Positions 11,561 to 23,164 of a DNA stretch of 64,000 bases are shown here, piece by piece. Every line of letters begins with the position of its first letter. The stretch's first letter is position 1. The DNA lies in assembly GCA_930367215.1 (NCBI GenBank), contig OV884056.1, positions 52,452,308 through 52,516,307 on the forward strand. Direction: 5' to 3'. The notes below the pieces were generated by a model. It was not told the DNA's origin, searched no databases, and was given only the letters and a program-made list of their open reading frames with translations. This DNA comes from Pollenia angustigena (lineage: Eukaryota > Arthropoda > Insecta > Diptera > Polleniidae). A program made the position numbers and the translations under genes.

Positions 11561-12425
11561 TATCCAACTGCTAATTTTTTCATCAACACTGCTTTTTTAT
11601 TCTTTAATTTCATACAACTATTTCTTCTAGTTACTTCCGATTGCCTTGCTTGACCAAAAATACGAAAAAAAAAAAACACTACAACAACTTATTATTTTCT
11701 CCCCAAAAACAAAAAAGTAACAAAATATCAGCATAAAGTTAAACTTTAGCATATAGTCAATTTTACTAGCCTAGAATATATTGTGTGATTATATAGAAGC
11801 ATCCACTTACAAAACATACTGGGTAGGCTCTTTAAAAACCCTACACCAAAAAACCCTCTTCAAACTTTTACCATAACCCTTTTTCAGGGAGAGAATACCA
11901 TTCCACTTTTTACTTCTCTAGTTCTCATAGTTATATAGACAAACTTGTATAATATGTTACATCAAATGAAATTAAACAAGGATATATATTCGAAAAGAAA
12001 AAGGACTCCCCAATAATATTTACACTTACATAAATAGTTTTGTATAAATGTGTGTAAAATTTTATAAAAAAAAATAAAGGAAGATATAAAAAATAAAAGT
12101 TTTGAATACAAAATAATAATAAATTAAGAGTGCATACATACAAAAATAAACACAGACACACACACGTAAACATACAAGTAATAACAAAATGTTTTGAATT
12201 TATGAAAATTGCTACTCAAAAAAAAAATCTAATGAAAAACTGAAAACTAAAAGAAAAATACGAAGAAGTAGAAATAGAAGAACAAATTTAACACTAACTA
12301 ACCCAACTAATAAAATACTCATGTATATTATAATACACAAACACACTTACATATGAATAAATTGAACCTGACATAGACACAATTTGCCTGTACAGATGAG
12401 TATAAGATTGTATGTGTGTATTATA
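11561..12425. other. gene-free AT-rich stretch
   Basis: Simple A/T-rich sequence with short (CA)n words near 12150 and 12340. No gene, and no repeat structure strong enough to name. Confidence 0.4.
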
Positions 12426-13320
12426 AAGGGTGATTTTTTAAGAGCTATAGGAAAGTTTTTAAGAAAAAAACACATAAAATTCAGAAAAATGCATGAAATC
12501 TTCATTTGAATCGATAGTACGGTCCATATAATTTAATGTTTGAAGATTATTTCATGCAAATGTTGACCGTGACTGCGCCTCAAATGGTCCATCCGCTTAG
12601 TCCAATTTTGGCATACTCTTTCCAACATTTCGACCGGTATCTCATGAATAAATGCTTCAATGTTGTCTTCCAATGCGTCAATTGAAGCGGGCATGTGTGT
12701 AAAGACATGAGCTTTAACATAGCCCCACAAAAAATAGTCTAAAGGCGTTAAATCGTACAATCTAGGCGGCCAATTGACCGGTCCCGAACGTGAAATAAAA
12801 TGTTCACCAAACTCGCCTCTCAATAAGTCCATTGTGAAGCGTGCTGTGTGGCATGTGGCACCGTCTTGTTGAAACCACATGTCATGCAAGTCAAGCTCTT
12901 GCATTTTGGGCAAAAAAAAAGTTGGATATCATCTCACGGTAGCGCTCACCATTCACAGTTACGTTACGATTCGCATCATCTTTAAAGAAGTACGGTCCAA
13001 TGATGCCACCAGCCCATAAACCGCACCAAACTGTGACTTTTTCTGGATGCTTTGGTAGCTCTTGCAATGCTTCTGGCTGATGTTCACTCCAAAATCGGCA
13101 ATTCTGGTTATTAACGTACCCATTGAGCCAAAAATGAGCTGACCATAAAATGGAAGAAGCGCGCGATGAACTTTCTTAACAGAGCACGCATTTTGATAAT
13201 AAAATTCAATAATTTGCAAGCGTTGTTCGTTTGTAAGACGATTCATGGTTAAGTTATAGACCAAACTGAAGATGTTTGACAGTGTTGCCAAAAAAGATAA
13301 ATAGCCAAAAAAGCACCCGA
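12426..13320 (-). mobile_element. internally deleted DD41D mariner, 895 bp
   Basis: Ends are AAGGGTGATTTTTT at the left and its diverged complement at the right (CAAAAAAGCACCCGA), with TA at 12424-12425 and 13321-13322. The transposase reads on the minus strand from ATG at 13246 (NRLTNEQRLQIIEFYYQN, the start of the helix-turn-helix region). It jumps near 13139 from FYGQ straight to the AHFWLNG region, so the first catalytic Asp and most of the DNA-binding domain are gone. A frameshift in an A-run near 12910 follows. The C-terminal part (12533-12913) keeps QQDGATCHT and LTPLDYFLWGY with 41 residues between the Asps. A full element would be about 1.3 kb. It is the same subfamily as 1-432. Confidence 0.88.
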
Positions 13321-13728
13321 TATATGGGTATTTTTTTCTTTTACTATTTTAACATACACAAACAAAGAAATTAACAAACTAACTTAAATATAAGAATATA
13401 TTTTAAATTTCAGCAATTTAAAAAATGTTAAACAAAACTTGGTTTGACATTTGCCGGAAATAGGATAGATAACTTTAGCAGTTGTCAAGGCAGTAAACTC
13501 CTTAAAGTCGAACGAGGCCCCTGAAACCGACAAGATACCACCTGAAAGGCTAATTCTCAGACCACTCCTTATCTAAAATTTCTAGCGCACTGATAAACTT
13601 GTCTCGAGCTTGAATGAAAGCCTTCTAGTGAACTTTCCAAAAAAAAGTGAGCTTATATTTTAAAATAACATCCTGAGCACAGCAAAAACAATACTGAACG
13701 AATCATTAACAGAAGAATATCCTTTACA
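13321..13728. other. spacer without features
   Basis: AT-rich; nothing recognised. Confidence 0.35.
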
Positions 13729-14369
13729 ACACGTAGAAAAAAAAATATGGTTGAAGGTAACCATATTCTAAGAGCAACATACTATGGTTGGATTTAAACA
13801 CAGTTTATGTTTGTAGGTTACCATATTTTGTTTAAATATCACCAAAGTATGGTTAAAATCAACAACAATTTCTCCGAGATCAACCATAATATGGTCAAAA
13901 TTAACCAAAATATGGTAAAAACTTAGCAGAATTTTGACGAAAGTAACCATATTATGAACAGAATTAACAATAATATGGTCAATGTTAAGATTATTATGGT
14001 TATTTATTTCATCTTTTTTTCAATTTGTTTGTTAAGTGTCAAATTAAAATTTTATTTAATAATATGGTTATAGCTTTTGGATGCATGAATTTAACCATAA
14101 TATGGTTGCCGAGATAATAATATGGTTAAGGTAAACATAATATGTTTATGTGTATAGATGTAGCTTTATTTTATTAAAAAATTATAATGTTAAATTCAAA
14201 CATATTTGAAGTTTCAAGGGAGGTAAACACTTTATTGTTAAATAGAAACAAAATATTATGAATCGTGAAAAAAGTTTTTGTGAAAAACAACAAAAGTTTG
14301 ATTGTTGCCATTGCAGGGACCATAATATGTTTTTTAAGCCATACTTCAACCATGTTTTTCTATGCGTGT
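13729..14369. mobile_element. palindrome-rich MITE, CACG-AGAAAAA family, copy 2
   Basis: The left end ACACGTAGAAAAAAAAATAT pairs with the right end (ACACGCATAGAAAAACATGG on the other strand), continuing as ATGGTTGAAG on both. The inside is a run of ACCATAATATGGT-type palindromes at irregular spacing. The small minus-strand frame at 13768-13950 is made of these repeats. Confidence 0.6.
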
Positions 14370-14940
14370 ATGCTAAGAAATCGAAGACATGAGCAAGCTG
14401 ACTTCCGGCCCTAAGAATCCTGTGTATACCATATAAATAGTATACGAATAGTGATAAAACAATCTGCAAAACTTAGTTCTCCGGTTAACCCGTTATTTCA
14501 AAAGTTTGAGAAAGGTTTTAACACGCTAAGCCAAAATGAAAAGGTGCCCAAATTAAAAGTATAAGCCTCATACAAACTTTATATCGGTTAAATTATTAAC
14601 GACGTGTTGTCCACAATAACGCACTGGGCAGCAGCTTTGATGTCGTAGCTGCGTATTGTCTCTGTTGTAATAGTTTGCAATGCAACTTAAACAGGGAGAA
14701 GCATCAGCTGGGTCCTTAACTAGCAACCTTCTTTCACACGTCTGAAAAGATATGGCATCGAAATTTTTAAAATCCCTCGAAACAGAAGCTGCCAAAGCTG
14801 TCTTTAAAATAAATATAGACAAAAATAAAGTAATGCGTTGCATCACCGTAAATACAAGCAAATTTTGCATAAAGGAGAGTAAACTGGAGGAAGTCACGGT
14901 TGTTAAATAGACGCGCACGCTGTGGTCGTTGCTAAGTAGG
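14370..14940. other. unassigned stretch, moderately GC-richer
   Basis: A 116-codon minus-strand frame covers 14568-14918. Its product has a hydrophobic run and several Cys but no recognisable domain, and it lies directly upstream of LINE sequence, so I do not call it a gene. Confidence 0.3.
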
Positions 14941-15240
14941 TCAAATTCGGATTAGCTACTGGGCAAGAGTAAGGCCTGCGTCAGGACCATGATAGGTATT
15001 ATCACGGACCACTGTATGATAGGCAGGATGGCGGTGAGAATGGGATCTGACTTTTCGGAAATATGAAGGCTGTGTGAGGAGCCAGAGGAGTTGAAGACAG
15101 TTAAGCACTTTCTGTGCCACTGTCCCAGCCTGTGGGAGCCGAAGATGTCAATTTGATGTGCCTGGTAAGCCATCTAATTGTCATCGAGTGCCTATGTCCC
15201 ACCTCCGCGTGGTGGCTCCCGGTAACTTCTGGATATTTCC
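14941..15240 (+). pseudogene. LINE ORF2 C-terminus (Jockey/LOA-type), decayed
   Basis: The plus strand reads GIITDHCMIGRMAVRMG and then a Cys/His end of the form C--C--EE--KTVKHFLCHCP. This is the conserved CCHC-like tail after the RT/RNase H of Jockey- and LOA-related LINEs. Stops interrupt it. The same tail is seen on the minus strand near 49880 and near 37000. Confidence 0.65.
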
Positions 15241-16680
15241 AGTTGGCTAAGTGGACAGGGTTATACAGGTTTGTGTAATCAAACTGCCCTTCGAAAGAAG
15301 GGCAGAAAGATACTTTGAGGAATTCACCTCATTGTATAGTGATTATTGTCCTAGAACAATGGTCTTCGGCTTTTGAAGAGACGATGGGGTCTGTACTCCA
15401 TGCGTGGGCAAGCAGAGACGTATATGACTCAAATTATCACACTACTCTTCTAAGGAAGTTTAGTAAAAATACCTTGGTGTATTTCAACCCTGGTATAGTG
15501 ATCATTTGAAAAATTTATGAAGTTGCTCAATTTTGCTTACCCGTCTAGCATGTTCAGTTAGATGGGGTGTCGGTTGAGTCAACATTGAACAGGTTGGAGT
15601 TATCCCTGGATCCGTAAGGTGACAATTGACTTGTGATTGTTCTTGGATTTATCCTTGACCCAGGTGTACTGGCACTCCTAGTGAGTCTCATACGACCTAA
15701 CAGAGCGTATGCTGCTTGATGGCGTCACTGAAACTATCGAAAGCTAGAGTTCGTTTGGTCTGGATAGACCAAATTCACTCGAGGTCTGACCTAAGGACTT
15801 AAACAGTAGGCACTACGGGAGTCAGCTGCCCCTGGCGAAAAAGCTGGGCTGACGGTGGTTGAGGTCTCTGTTTAGTGGGCTTCTGTAAGGAATGCTTCCT
15901 GTCTTTCCGGATGATTGCCTTATGGGAGTCGATGCCCTTTGGAGGGACGCTATTTAGAGTACACGTAGTGGCTGTGGTTTAAACCCAAAGTCGCGGGTAG
16001 GAACTCGCTCACGTTGAAGTCTGATTTTTCACCTTCGGGGAGAGTTCGGGCTGTGAGGGATTCCTGGGTGCTGTTGCTATTCGACAGATGCTGGGGAATT
16101 CAATAAGCAGCGGAGGTTAGATAGCTCCAGTTCTTAAACAAGGGACGAATGTGTATTCTTCGACGGGTTTACACATTCAAAGTTGCTACCTGTGTGTGCA
16201 AATGAATTCTAACTCACTCAGGGGCATTTGGTAAGTGCTTAATATTAACTCACCAGATGGTTTGGTTTGGACCATCGTGAGGTAAGGTCTTAGGACGATA
16301 CTCACGTTAATCTATAATCGAATCTGTCCCAGCCTGTTGTTCTGCAGCCTGCGAATAGGGAGATGTCGCGAGAATCTGACGGGATTCGTAATGAGAATGA
16401 TTTGGTTGCGTGGCAGGAGACTGGAAACATGTAGGGCAGTTTTTTCTGTTGCTAAGGGTTGTTTTTTGTTGCTTGTGCTGTTCGATTTTTATCTTCCACT
16501 GCTTTCTCGTTTTACACTTTACTTCTCCTTTTCTTTCATTCTAAAATTACTTCTTTATCTCAGACATCACAATAGACCATACTGGTCTCTCGGTGAGGTT
16601 TACTTCACACTAGCCTTTCAATCTAACGTAAACTATACTGTTTACTTAATTTAATGTAGATTAAATTTTAGACTTTATTA
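15241..16680 (+). mobile_element. LINE 3' region, possibly two overlapping copies
   Basis: Unusually GC-rich for this window and without open frames. The word GTCCCAGCCTGT (from the CHCPSL-coding tail) occurs at both about 15121 and 16326, suggesting a second truncated copy. The block AGCGGAGGTTAGATAGCTCC near 16108 recurs in diverged form near 46563, so this is a dispersed LINE tail. Confidence 0.5.
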
Positions 16681-17615
16681 AAGGCAGGGCTAATGTCGAA
16701 ACTGAAGACTCGGCTATAAGTTGAACATTGACTTATAGATAGAATACAGATAAAATCGCTTCATTATTGCAACATAGTCACATCTCAAAAAAAAAGCAAA
16801 CTTGTCAAAATGCGATTAAAGTTTTCAAACTGTACCTTTATATACAGATTTAATAATATATATTCTGCTATAACTTCGGTTTTGAGATATATTACTGATT
16901 TTTTTTTATATATATAGAAGGTATAAAGGAACACTTTTGCTTAAGTTACACGCACAGAAAAAAAAACATATTTGTTAAGAAAATATCCATAAATCCCAGA
17001 ATTTCAATATCTTTTTTATTGCCCTGTTTAGTAAAATAATAATAATTTAATTTAATAATAAAATAAATATTTTTCTTAAGATTATATTTTATTCCTAATC
17101 AGAATATTAACTCTTATTATTTAAGCTTTTAAAAAGAAAAAATTTGGCAACCCTTTTTTAATCATCACCATAATTCACAATCTAATTCGTTTTAAAAATA
17201 ACCGCCAATTAATAATGTTGATTAAGCTATTGTGAATTATGACGTTGTTCCATTTAGAAATAATATCAACAACCCTCAGCTTTCAGTTTAAAATTTCATT
17301 TGTATGTGTGTTTGTTATATCAATGTTTGCAAAATGTCATGGCATTTTGAGTTTGACCCCACCTCTAACCCGTAGTTAAACTTCAAATCACAATAACTTT
17401 AAGGGTTAATAGCACTTCAACATTTCATTGTTGTTGCAGTTTGTTCCTTTGCCCAAAAATTCCAAATCCAACCTTGACTGTATTAGCTAAAATTTTCTAT
17501 CCGTCCATCTGCCTGTCTACTATGTTGCACAACCGTTTGTAGTAGTAACGAAATGAATGCCACAAAAAAGTGGCTGCAACACAACCCTTAACTTGTTGAA
17601 TTTCTCATTTTACAG
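16681..17615. other. AT-rich spacer
   Basis: No gene. A string of A/T-rich words from 16950 begins with ACGCACAGAAAAAAAA, like the ends of the palindrome-rich MITEs, but I could not find a matching right end. Confidence 0.3.
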
Positions 17616-17682
17616 CAAAAAAAAAAAAAAACTTGGAAAAAATGTTTAAATAAACGAATAAAAAACTGAAATAAATCACAAG
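17616..17682 (+). other. candidate non-coding exon, 67 nt
   Basis: A good acceptor (TTTCTCATTTTACAG, ending 17615) is followed 67 bases later by a strong donor (CACAAG then GTATGTTT at 17683). The interval is A-rich, as fly untranslated exons often are. It has an ATG followed by an immediate stop. Supported only by splice-site consensus; transcript data would be needed. Confidence 0.3.
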
Positions 17683-18316
17683 GTATGTTTTGGTTTAGTT
17701 TTTTGCACACATTAGCGTTAAAAAATTTGGTAACGTTTTTTTTACTTCTTTTTTCTTTTTTAAATTTTTGAGTGACCTTCCCTTTAACAAGGTCGTGTTG
17801 TGTTTTGATGGGATAGTCAGTATTTTTTTTTTTTTTTTTGATATTTAAATTCTTAATATTTAACTTGGGAATTTTTAAATTTAATTTGTATTAGAATTTG
17901 TGCGAGAATTGGATGCAATACATGTAGTTTTAAGAAAAAATTAAATTTGAAGATTTGGTTTGATATGATTAAAAATAATGTTTGGTATTATACAAAATAT
18001 TTAATGATTGGGGACAATAATAGGCCGATTTGGCCTATTTGTTATGCTAAACTAGCTTTGCATAAGAATTAATTTGGTCGATTTTTTTCGTCGAAGACCG
18101 TTTCTAATGGTCGCAATTGTTTGATTTCTGGGCGGCATTTTTAGTTTCTTATAAATAAAGTATTTTGAAAAGATTTCATCAAAAAACTACTCCTTAATTT
18201 AGAAATTATTTTTCCCGAGTTTTATCTTTAACCCTTAAAAACCAAAGACCGCCTACAGACGGTCATCGCGATTACGATAACGATGCAAGAATTTTAAATG
18301 AGTATACAATTCTCAG
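17683..18316. other. AT-rich spacer (intron if the exon is real)
   Basis: Poly-T runs near 17824-17840; nothing else recognised. Confidence 0.3.
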
Positions 18317-18330
18317 CAGGCGCGGATTCA

Positions 18331-18345
18331 GGGGGGGGGGGGGGG
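18331..18345 (+). repeat. 15-base G run in the hAT end
   Basis: Fifteen consecutive G directly inside the left hAT end, mirrored by a 9-C run at 21854-21862 near the right end. Such runs are hard to assemble, so the exact length is uncertain. Confidence 0.8.
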
Positions 18346-19430
18346 AATATCGTCCTTTCTCAAGTTTTGGGGGTTTATTCCCGTGTTATCTAATATATAT
18401 TCATATTCGTGTGAAACATTTATTTTTGTAAGATTTAAAGGTTTAAAACTTTTGAAATTTTTCCTTATTTCATTAAACATGTTTCTAGAATCTTTCGGAT
18501 CAATACCTGTTAATTTTTCCCGTATGCGTTTATTGATGATCTTCGAAAAATTTTCATTTATAAGTTTTCGTATTAGTTTTAGTTTAGTTTTTAACATATT
18601 GAGGTTCGTTTCAGATAATGATTGTTCAAGTCTATTGTTTCTCTTGATCTGAGTAATAATTTTACTTTTCTCTCTGTACAGCATCCTCAGAGTGGAGTTT
18701 GATATTTCCGCATAGTAATTCTTTTCCCTTAATTTCGGAACAACATTCTCAATTGTTTCAGTCAAAATCGCAGTCAGTCAATCAACACTAATGTCTATTT
18801 CTTCATTCGTTAGATTTATGTCATTAGGGATTAAATTATTGTTATTCAGTTGTTGAACAATTCTATCCTGAAATCTTCCACAATTTGTGCACTTGTAGTT
18901 ATATACAGTCCTAGGTTCTCTCTTTAAAAATAAAAATTCTTGTTGATCGCTTCCTAAAGAAGCAATTATTCTTAAAGCATTATGGTCGATGTCGTAGTCT
19001 AAGGTCTTCAGGCAGTTCATTGTATCATTCTCAGTATCTATATGTTATCTGCAGTCAGCCAGGCAAATATCCAAATAGGATCCTGTGCGAGATAATAACG
19101 GAACCGTTGAGGCGTACAATCTACATCTGTAACGAATCTCATTGTCCGATAACCAATTACGTAAAATATTTCCCTTTACATTATTAATAGGATTACCCCA
19201 ATCCATATGTTTGCTGTTAAGATCACCTGCTAGAATGTAGTAATTATTAGTATTTTGCAAATCCATTGATTCGAAAAGTTTGTTTATTTCCACTCTGAAA
19301 TCAGAATTGTTGTTACCTGATGGGTAATATACCGAAATTATCCAAAGACTAAACGTTTGACTTGATAATACGTGCGGTTGAATTATTAATAAGCCTAAGT
19401 AAATGCAATATTTATGTATATATTTATATG
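18346..19430 (-). pseudogene. non-LTR retrotransposon endonuclease and linker fragment
   Basis: On the minus strand the first segment (about 19045-19400) reads ISVYYPSGNNN---F---INKLFESMD and then YYILAGDLNSKHMDWGN. This is the apurinic-like endonuclease of non-LTR elements, with its GDLN--H metal-site motif. Two further frames (18778-19020 and 18346-18765) continue with NCLKTLDYDIDHNALRI and VVPKLREKNYY, the region between endonuclease and RT in Jockey/I-type ORF2. Frameshifts separate the segments and no RT follows: the sequence runs straight into the hAT G-run. Loss of the 3' half is unusual, because LINE insertions normally lose the 5' part. Confidence 0.75.
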
Positions 19431-19432
19431 TT

Positions 19433-20098
19433 ATATGAATCAAAATTCTATTCGATAATTTTTGACGAAAGCACGGATTTGTCAGGGAAAAGTCCGACAG
19501 ATGGGTATCCTCTGATGGCAGCAGAAAATGGAGCTGTTAAAAAAATCAAACTCAATTCCTAAAAGCAATAAAGTGCCATTAATACAACAAGTATCATTTG
19601 TTAAAGAAACGACAACATTTTTTAAATATAATCATTCCAAGCGAAAAACAGTTTTAGCAAAGTATTTGGGAGGCAAACTCTCTTCATTATGCGTCTTTGC
19701 AACAAGTGTACATGAACATACCTAAACTTCTACCTCAAAGTGTAATCAAGTCATATACAGATACAAGACTGTTCAAACCACAACTGGCTGATGAGCTGAT
19801 TATATTTGATAAAAGAGATAAACACCTACTAAGATCTAAACTAAAGCATGATCTATCAGATAACGTTGTAGATGCTTTAGTAAACTGTGATGAAGATATC
19901 TACCCAAATCTAAGAAAAATATTTAAAATTTTCGTTTTAATGCTCGTCAGTAAAGCTACGAGCGGGAGGTCATTTCCTACCCTTCGTCGAATAAAAACAT
20001 GGCTCGGATCAACAATGACAGAAGATAGACTGTACTGTCTAAATTTGCCTCACAAGGAAATCATAAATTGCTTATTTAAAAAGATTTATGTATATTGA
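19433..20098 (+). pseudogene. hAT transposase remnant
   Basis: Three blocks of a hAT transposase survive in shifting frames. SIIFDESTDLSGK (near 19450-19495) carries the first catalytic Asp of the RNase H-like fold. FVKETTTFFKYNHSKRKTVL to KLSSLC (19590-19690) normally precedes the C--RW segment. The C-terminal dimerisation block, YPNLRKIFKIF then SGRSFPTLRRIKTWLGSTM (19900-20030), follows. The SxxRSFSxLRRIKTxLRSTM form points to the ZMYM1/Zaphod-like hAT group. Most of the insertion domain and the other catalytic residues are deleted and frameshifts are present, so it is dead. It belongs to the element bounded at 18317 and 21888. Confidence 0.82.
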
Positions 20099-20777
20099 AC
20101 TGATCTTACATTTTATTTAACCTTTTTGTTGAGTTTTTTTAATTAGGGTCATGGCTTTTTTTGGACAAAATTTCTTCATCCCACCACGCGATGGTCAATT
20201 TAGTATTGATAATGAAAATAATTTTTTTAGGCCATTTTGGCCAAAAAAGTTTCCGCACCAAATGCAATTTCTAAAGCTCCTCAAAAATTTTGGTTTTTTT
20301 TATTTCCATACACATTATATATGGTACATTTATTGTTTATATATGCTATATATTTTAGCTCCCATATTCATAAATGATTCTTAAATTTAATTAACGTTTA
20401 TTTAGGAAAATTTTCATAAAAAATTTAGTTTTCAAGCCTTTATTAAATTTAAAATATTTTTATCAATACAGGCATAAATACATAAAATAAGCAACTGTAT
20501 AACAAAAATGTAAAGCTATTTTCTTGGGTTTAATAAATTTTAAGTTTAAAGTGCGAGTTGATTTGCATAATGGAAAATATCGTGTGCAACATTAATAGCT
20601 CGTTCCTACGCTGTTGAAAATTATCACTGTTTCATATATTCGCCAAACAACTCATCTATCACAACATCTATCATTTGCCATTAAAATTTAGTTTATTAAA
20701 AAAACCGCGAAATAGAGTCGCGATTTTTTTTGCGCCCTTCTTCCGTACAAATGGTAACATCTTGTTATATTCATGAA
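20099..20777. other. hAT non-coding right arm
   Basis: AT-rich with no gene. The 77-codon frame at 20151-20384 is Phe/Tyr-rich, has no domain, and is probably chance. Confidence 0.35.
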
Positions 20778-20788
20778 ATTATTAGAAA

Positions 20789-21144
20789 ATCAAAAAGTAA
20801 TTTCAATTTTTGGGAATACAAAATTTTAATTTCAAAAGATTTTGCTATTCGTGCTTAATTCCCAGTTTTTATTCTTGACAAAAACACTTGAAATTTATTG
20901 TTGATTCTTATACGTTTAACAGTTTTATTTGGTTTAATATCTTTAGTTTGTCTAAAATCTTTATGGATGAAGTTTCCTGATGATCTGGCCTAAGCAACCA
21001 GTGAAATGCATAGGAATAGCTTATCCCATCAACAATAAATTTCAAGTGTTTTTGTCAAGAATAAAAACTGGGAATTAAGCACGAATAGCAAAATCTTTTG
21101 AAATTAAAATTTTGTATTCCCAAAAATTTAAATTACTTTTTGAT
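20789..21144. repeat. foldback copy of dispersed repeat family R, 117-bp arms
   Basis: Arms 20789-20905 and 21028-21144 are inverted and differ at about one position. They enclose about 122 bp that ends GGAATAGCTTATCCC. Other copies of the same family without the left arm are at 21275-21572, 34177-34466 (minus) and 37445-37705. Together with the adjacent copy, it is enclosed by a 13-bp direct repeat ATTATTAGAAAAT (20778-20790 and 21574-21586). Confidence 0.75.
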
Positions 21145-21274
21145 AATAAACAGGCAAGTGCACGGCCTAAAAAACACTTAATTGACAACATCTTTTGTAA
21201 GTTGTTGTTGTTTTTATTTTGTTTTTCTTAACCTACTTACAACTACAATTAATGTTGAGAGAATTTCAACTAAT

Positions 21275-21572
21275 TGTAGTGGGGAATGTAAGATGAGATA
21301 AACCCACTGTTGTTTATTGTTGATGTGTTTTGTTCAAGCTTTGATATTGTTTGTTACAAGTAGAACTGTTGCTATAATTCTTATACGTTTAACAGTTTTA
21401 TTTGGTTTAATATCTTTAGTTTGTCTAAAATCTTTATGGATAAAGTTTCCTGATGATCTGGCCTAAGCAACCAGTGAAATGCATAGGAATAGCTTATCCC
21501 ATCAACAATAAATTTCAAGTGTTTTTGTCAAGAATAAAAACTGGGAATTAAGCACGAATAGCAAAATCTTTT
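21275..21572 (+). repeat. dispersed repeat family R, copy 2
   Basis: Begins near GGGGAATGTAAGATGAGA and ends AAGCACGAATAGCAAAATCT. The 3' 200 bp are almost identical to the inner part of the foldback copy just upstream. Confidence 0.75.
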
Positions 21573-21896
21573 GATTATTAGAAAATACTTAAAACTTTGT
21601 AATTAAATGTTAATTTTGTATAGTAAGGAGAAAAATTGAAATTCAAAACTTTATCGCGTCTGGTGCGAAAACTTTCTTCACGATCGCGAAAAAGTAATAC
21701 ATCATTTCTTAATATTTTTTCACGGTCTATACGGCTATGCGATGAAGAATTTGATACTCGCAAAAATTGCAAAAACTACTTACCCTAATACACAAATTGT
21801 TTTTAATAAACTTTTAAAAACAAATTTTTTACTTTTTTGTATCATACAAAATTCCCCCCCCCTATGGCTCAAGCTGGATCCGCGCCCGATTCTCAG

Positions 21897-22025
21897 TATA
21901 ACGGAACCAATTGAATTGAATGATTAAGATATTGCGGAAGAAGAAATCATTCTTGTCAGAACTTTGATGCGAAAAGGCAAACTACATATTTAAATTTCAA
22001 GTATTTGAGGGTTCAGACTTAAAAC
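21897..22025. other. short spacer
   Basis: Begins with the right copy of the flanking host sequence after the hAT duplication; nothing else is seen. Confidence 0.3.
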
Positions 22026-22453
22026 TACCCAATAAAAATTTTTACCATTTTGCGAAGCACTAAAGGTACATTTAAAAAAATAAGCGCACAATTATGCGCT
22101 ACGCAATAAGGCATACAGAAATGCAGTAAAGGAAGTGAAAGAACTCTCCACAACTTTTATAAAAAAAAATAAAATTTCAAGTGCTACGGCATTCCCTTAC
22201 TACAAAGCAGGTTTGTAAGGGAGAATACTAAAAAATAACTGTATCAAAACATTCAGTGTGTAAAGATAATCGTTACATCCAACAATATTTATGTGCGCTG
22301 AATAATGCGCTTTATGTTTCAAAAATGTATTGCTTCAAAGTGGGAACTCGCCATATAAAATGCATGTCTTCCGTAAGCGCAATGGTAAGCGAAACCCTTA
22401 TGTTTCTCCCTTACAACCCTGCTTCGTTGGAAGCTCCATTTTTTTATTGGGTA
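22026..22453. mobile_element. MITE of the TACCCAGTAAAA family, copy 2
   Basis: Ends TACCCAATAAAAATTTT and TTTTTTATTGGGTA. Inside it shares GAAGCACTA and AAGCGCA with the copy at 5519-5963. Confidence 0.55.
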
Positions 22454-23164
22454 GGAATGTAACGATACGCCTTTTTTCAAGACACCCATACTCGAAAAGA
22501 TATATCGGGAAGACCGATACGCATATTAAATTTGACTTCAAGTTAAAATTAACAAAACTCAATTAGAATAATTTTTTTTAATTTACCAAATTACAGTGTA
22601 AAAGATTAAACAAGGGAACAAAATTAAACTGTTTTCGCTGATTTCAGATCTTATCTCCAGCTCACGTTTTTAGGTCACAGGTACTTGTCGTATTTATGAC
22701 TTTTTTTCAAAAATTAAAAGTTCAAAAAATCATAACTTTACTCTTCATTAAGAGATTTTTAAAATAGTTTTTTTTTTTAGGATGTAATTGTAACCTTTGA
22801 AAAACAATATTATTTTTGAAAATCTCCACAAAAAATGAAAATCACCAAGAAAAAAATATTACAAAATTTTATGTATGTTCTTCACGCTCAAAGCTGATCG
22901 GCCTTATGTTATTAATTAGGGTTTTCTGTTATCGCTTAAATGTCTTGCAATCTGTGCATTCTGTCAAAAATTTTATAAGCATTCATTTACACAAACTATA
23001 AAAATTTTCCAAACAATGTTTGCTCATAAGCTTGCGCTGTTCAATTGTGCATACAAACATATTTTTTTTAGGCAGCTTCGTTTTTAACGAAAAATTAAGA
23101 ATTAACAAATTCTTAGAAAATTACTCTTTTGGCTTTCTTTCGGCATTTTTAAAAACAAATTTCA
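22454..23164. other. AT-rich spacer
   Basis: No gene or repeat recognised; short frames only. Confidence 0.35.

Larger units (their letters stand above)
18317..21888 (+). mobile_element. hAT element (ZMYM1/Zaphod-like) with perfect 8-bp duplication
   Basis: ATTCTCAG flanks both ends (18309-18316 and 21889-21896). The left end starts CAGGCGCGGATTCAGGGG. The right end, read on the other strand, starts CGGGCGCGGATCCAGC and also carries a G-run. Inside lie a broken hAT transposase (19433-20098, plus strand), a minus-strand LINE fragment (18346-19430) and a foldback repeat insertion (20791-21573). The element cannot be autonomous. Confidence 0.85.

Noticed and set aside
14568..14918. 116-codon minus-strand frame as a secreted Cys-rich protein
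   Set aside because: No signal-peptide start, no known Cys pattern; next to LINE sequence.
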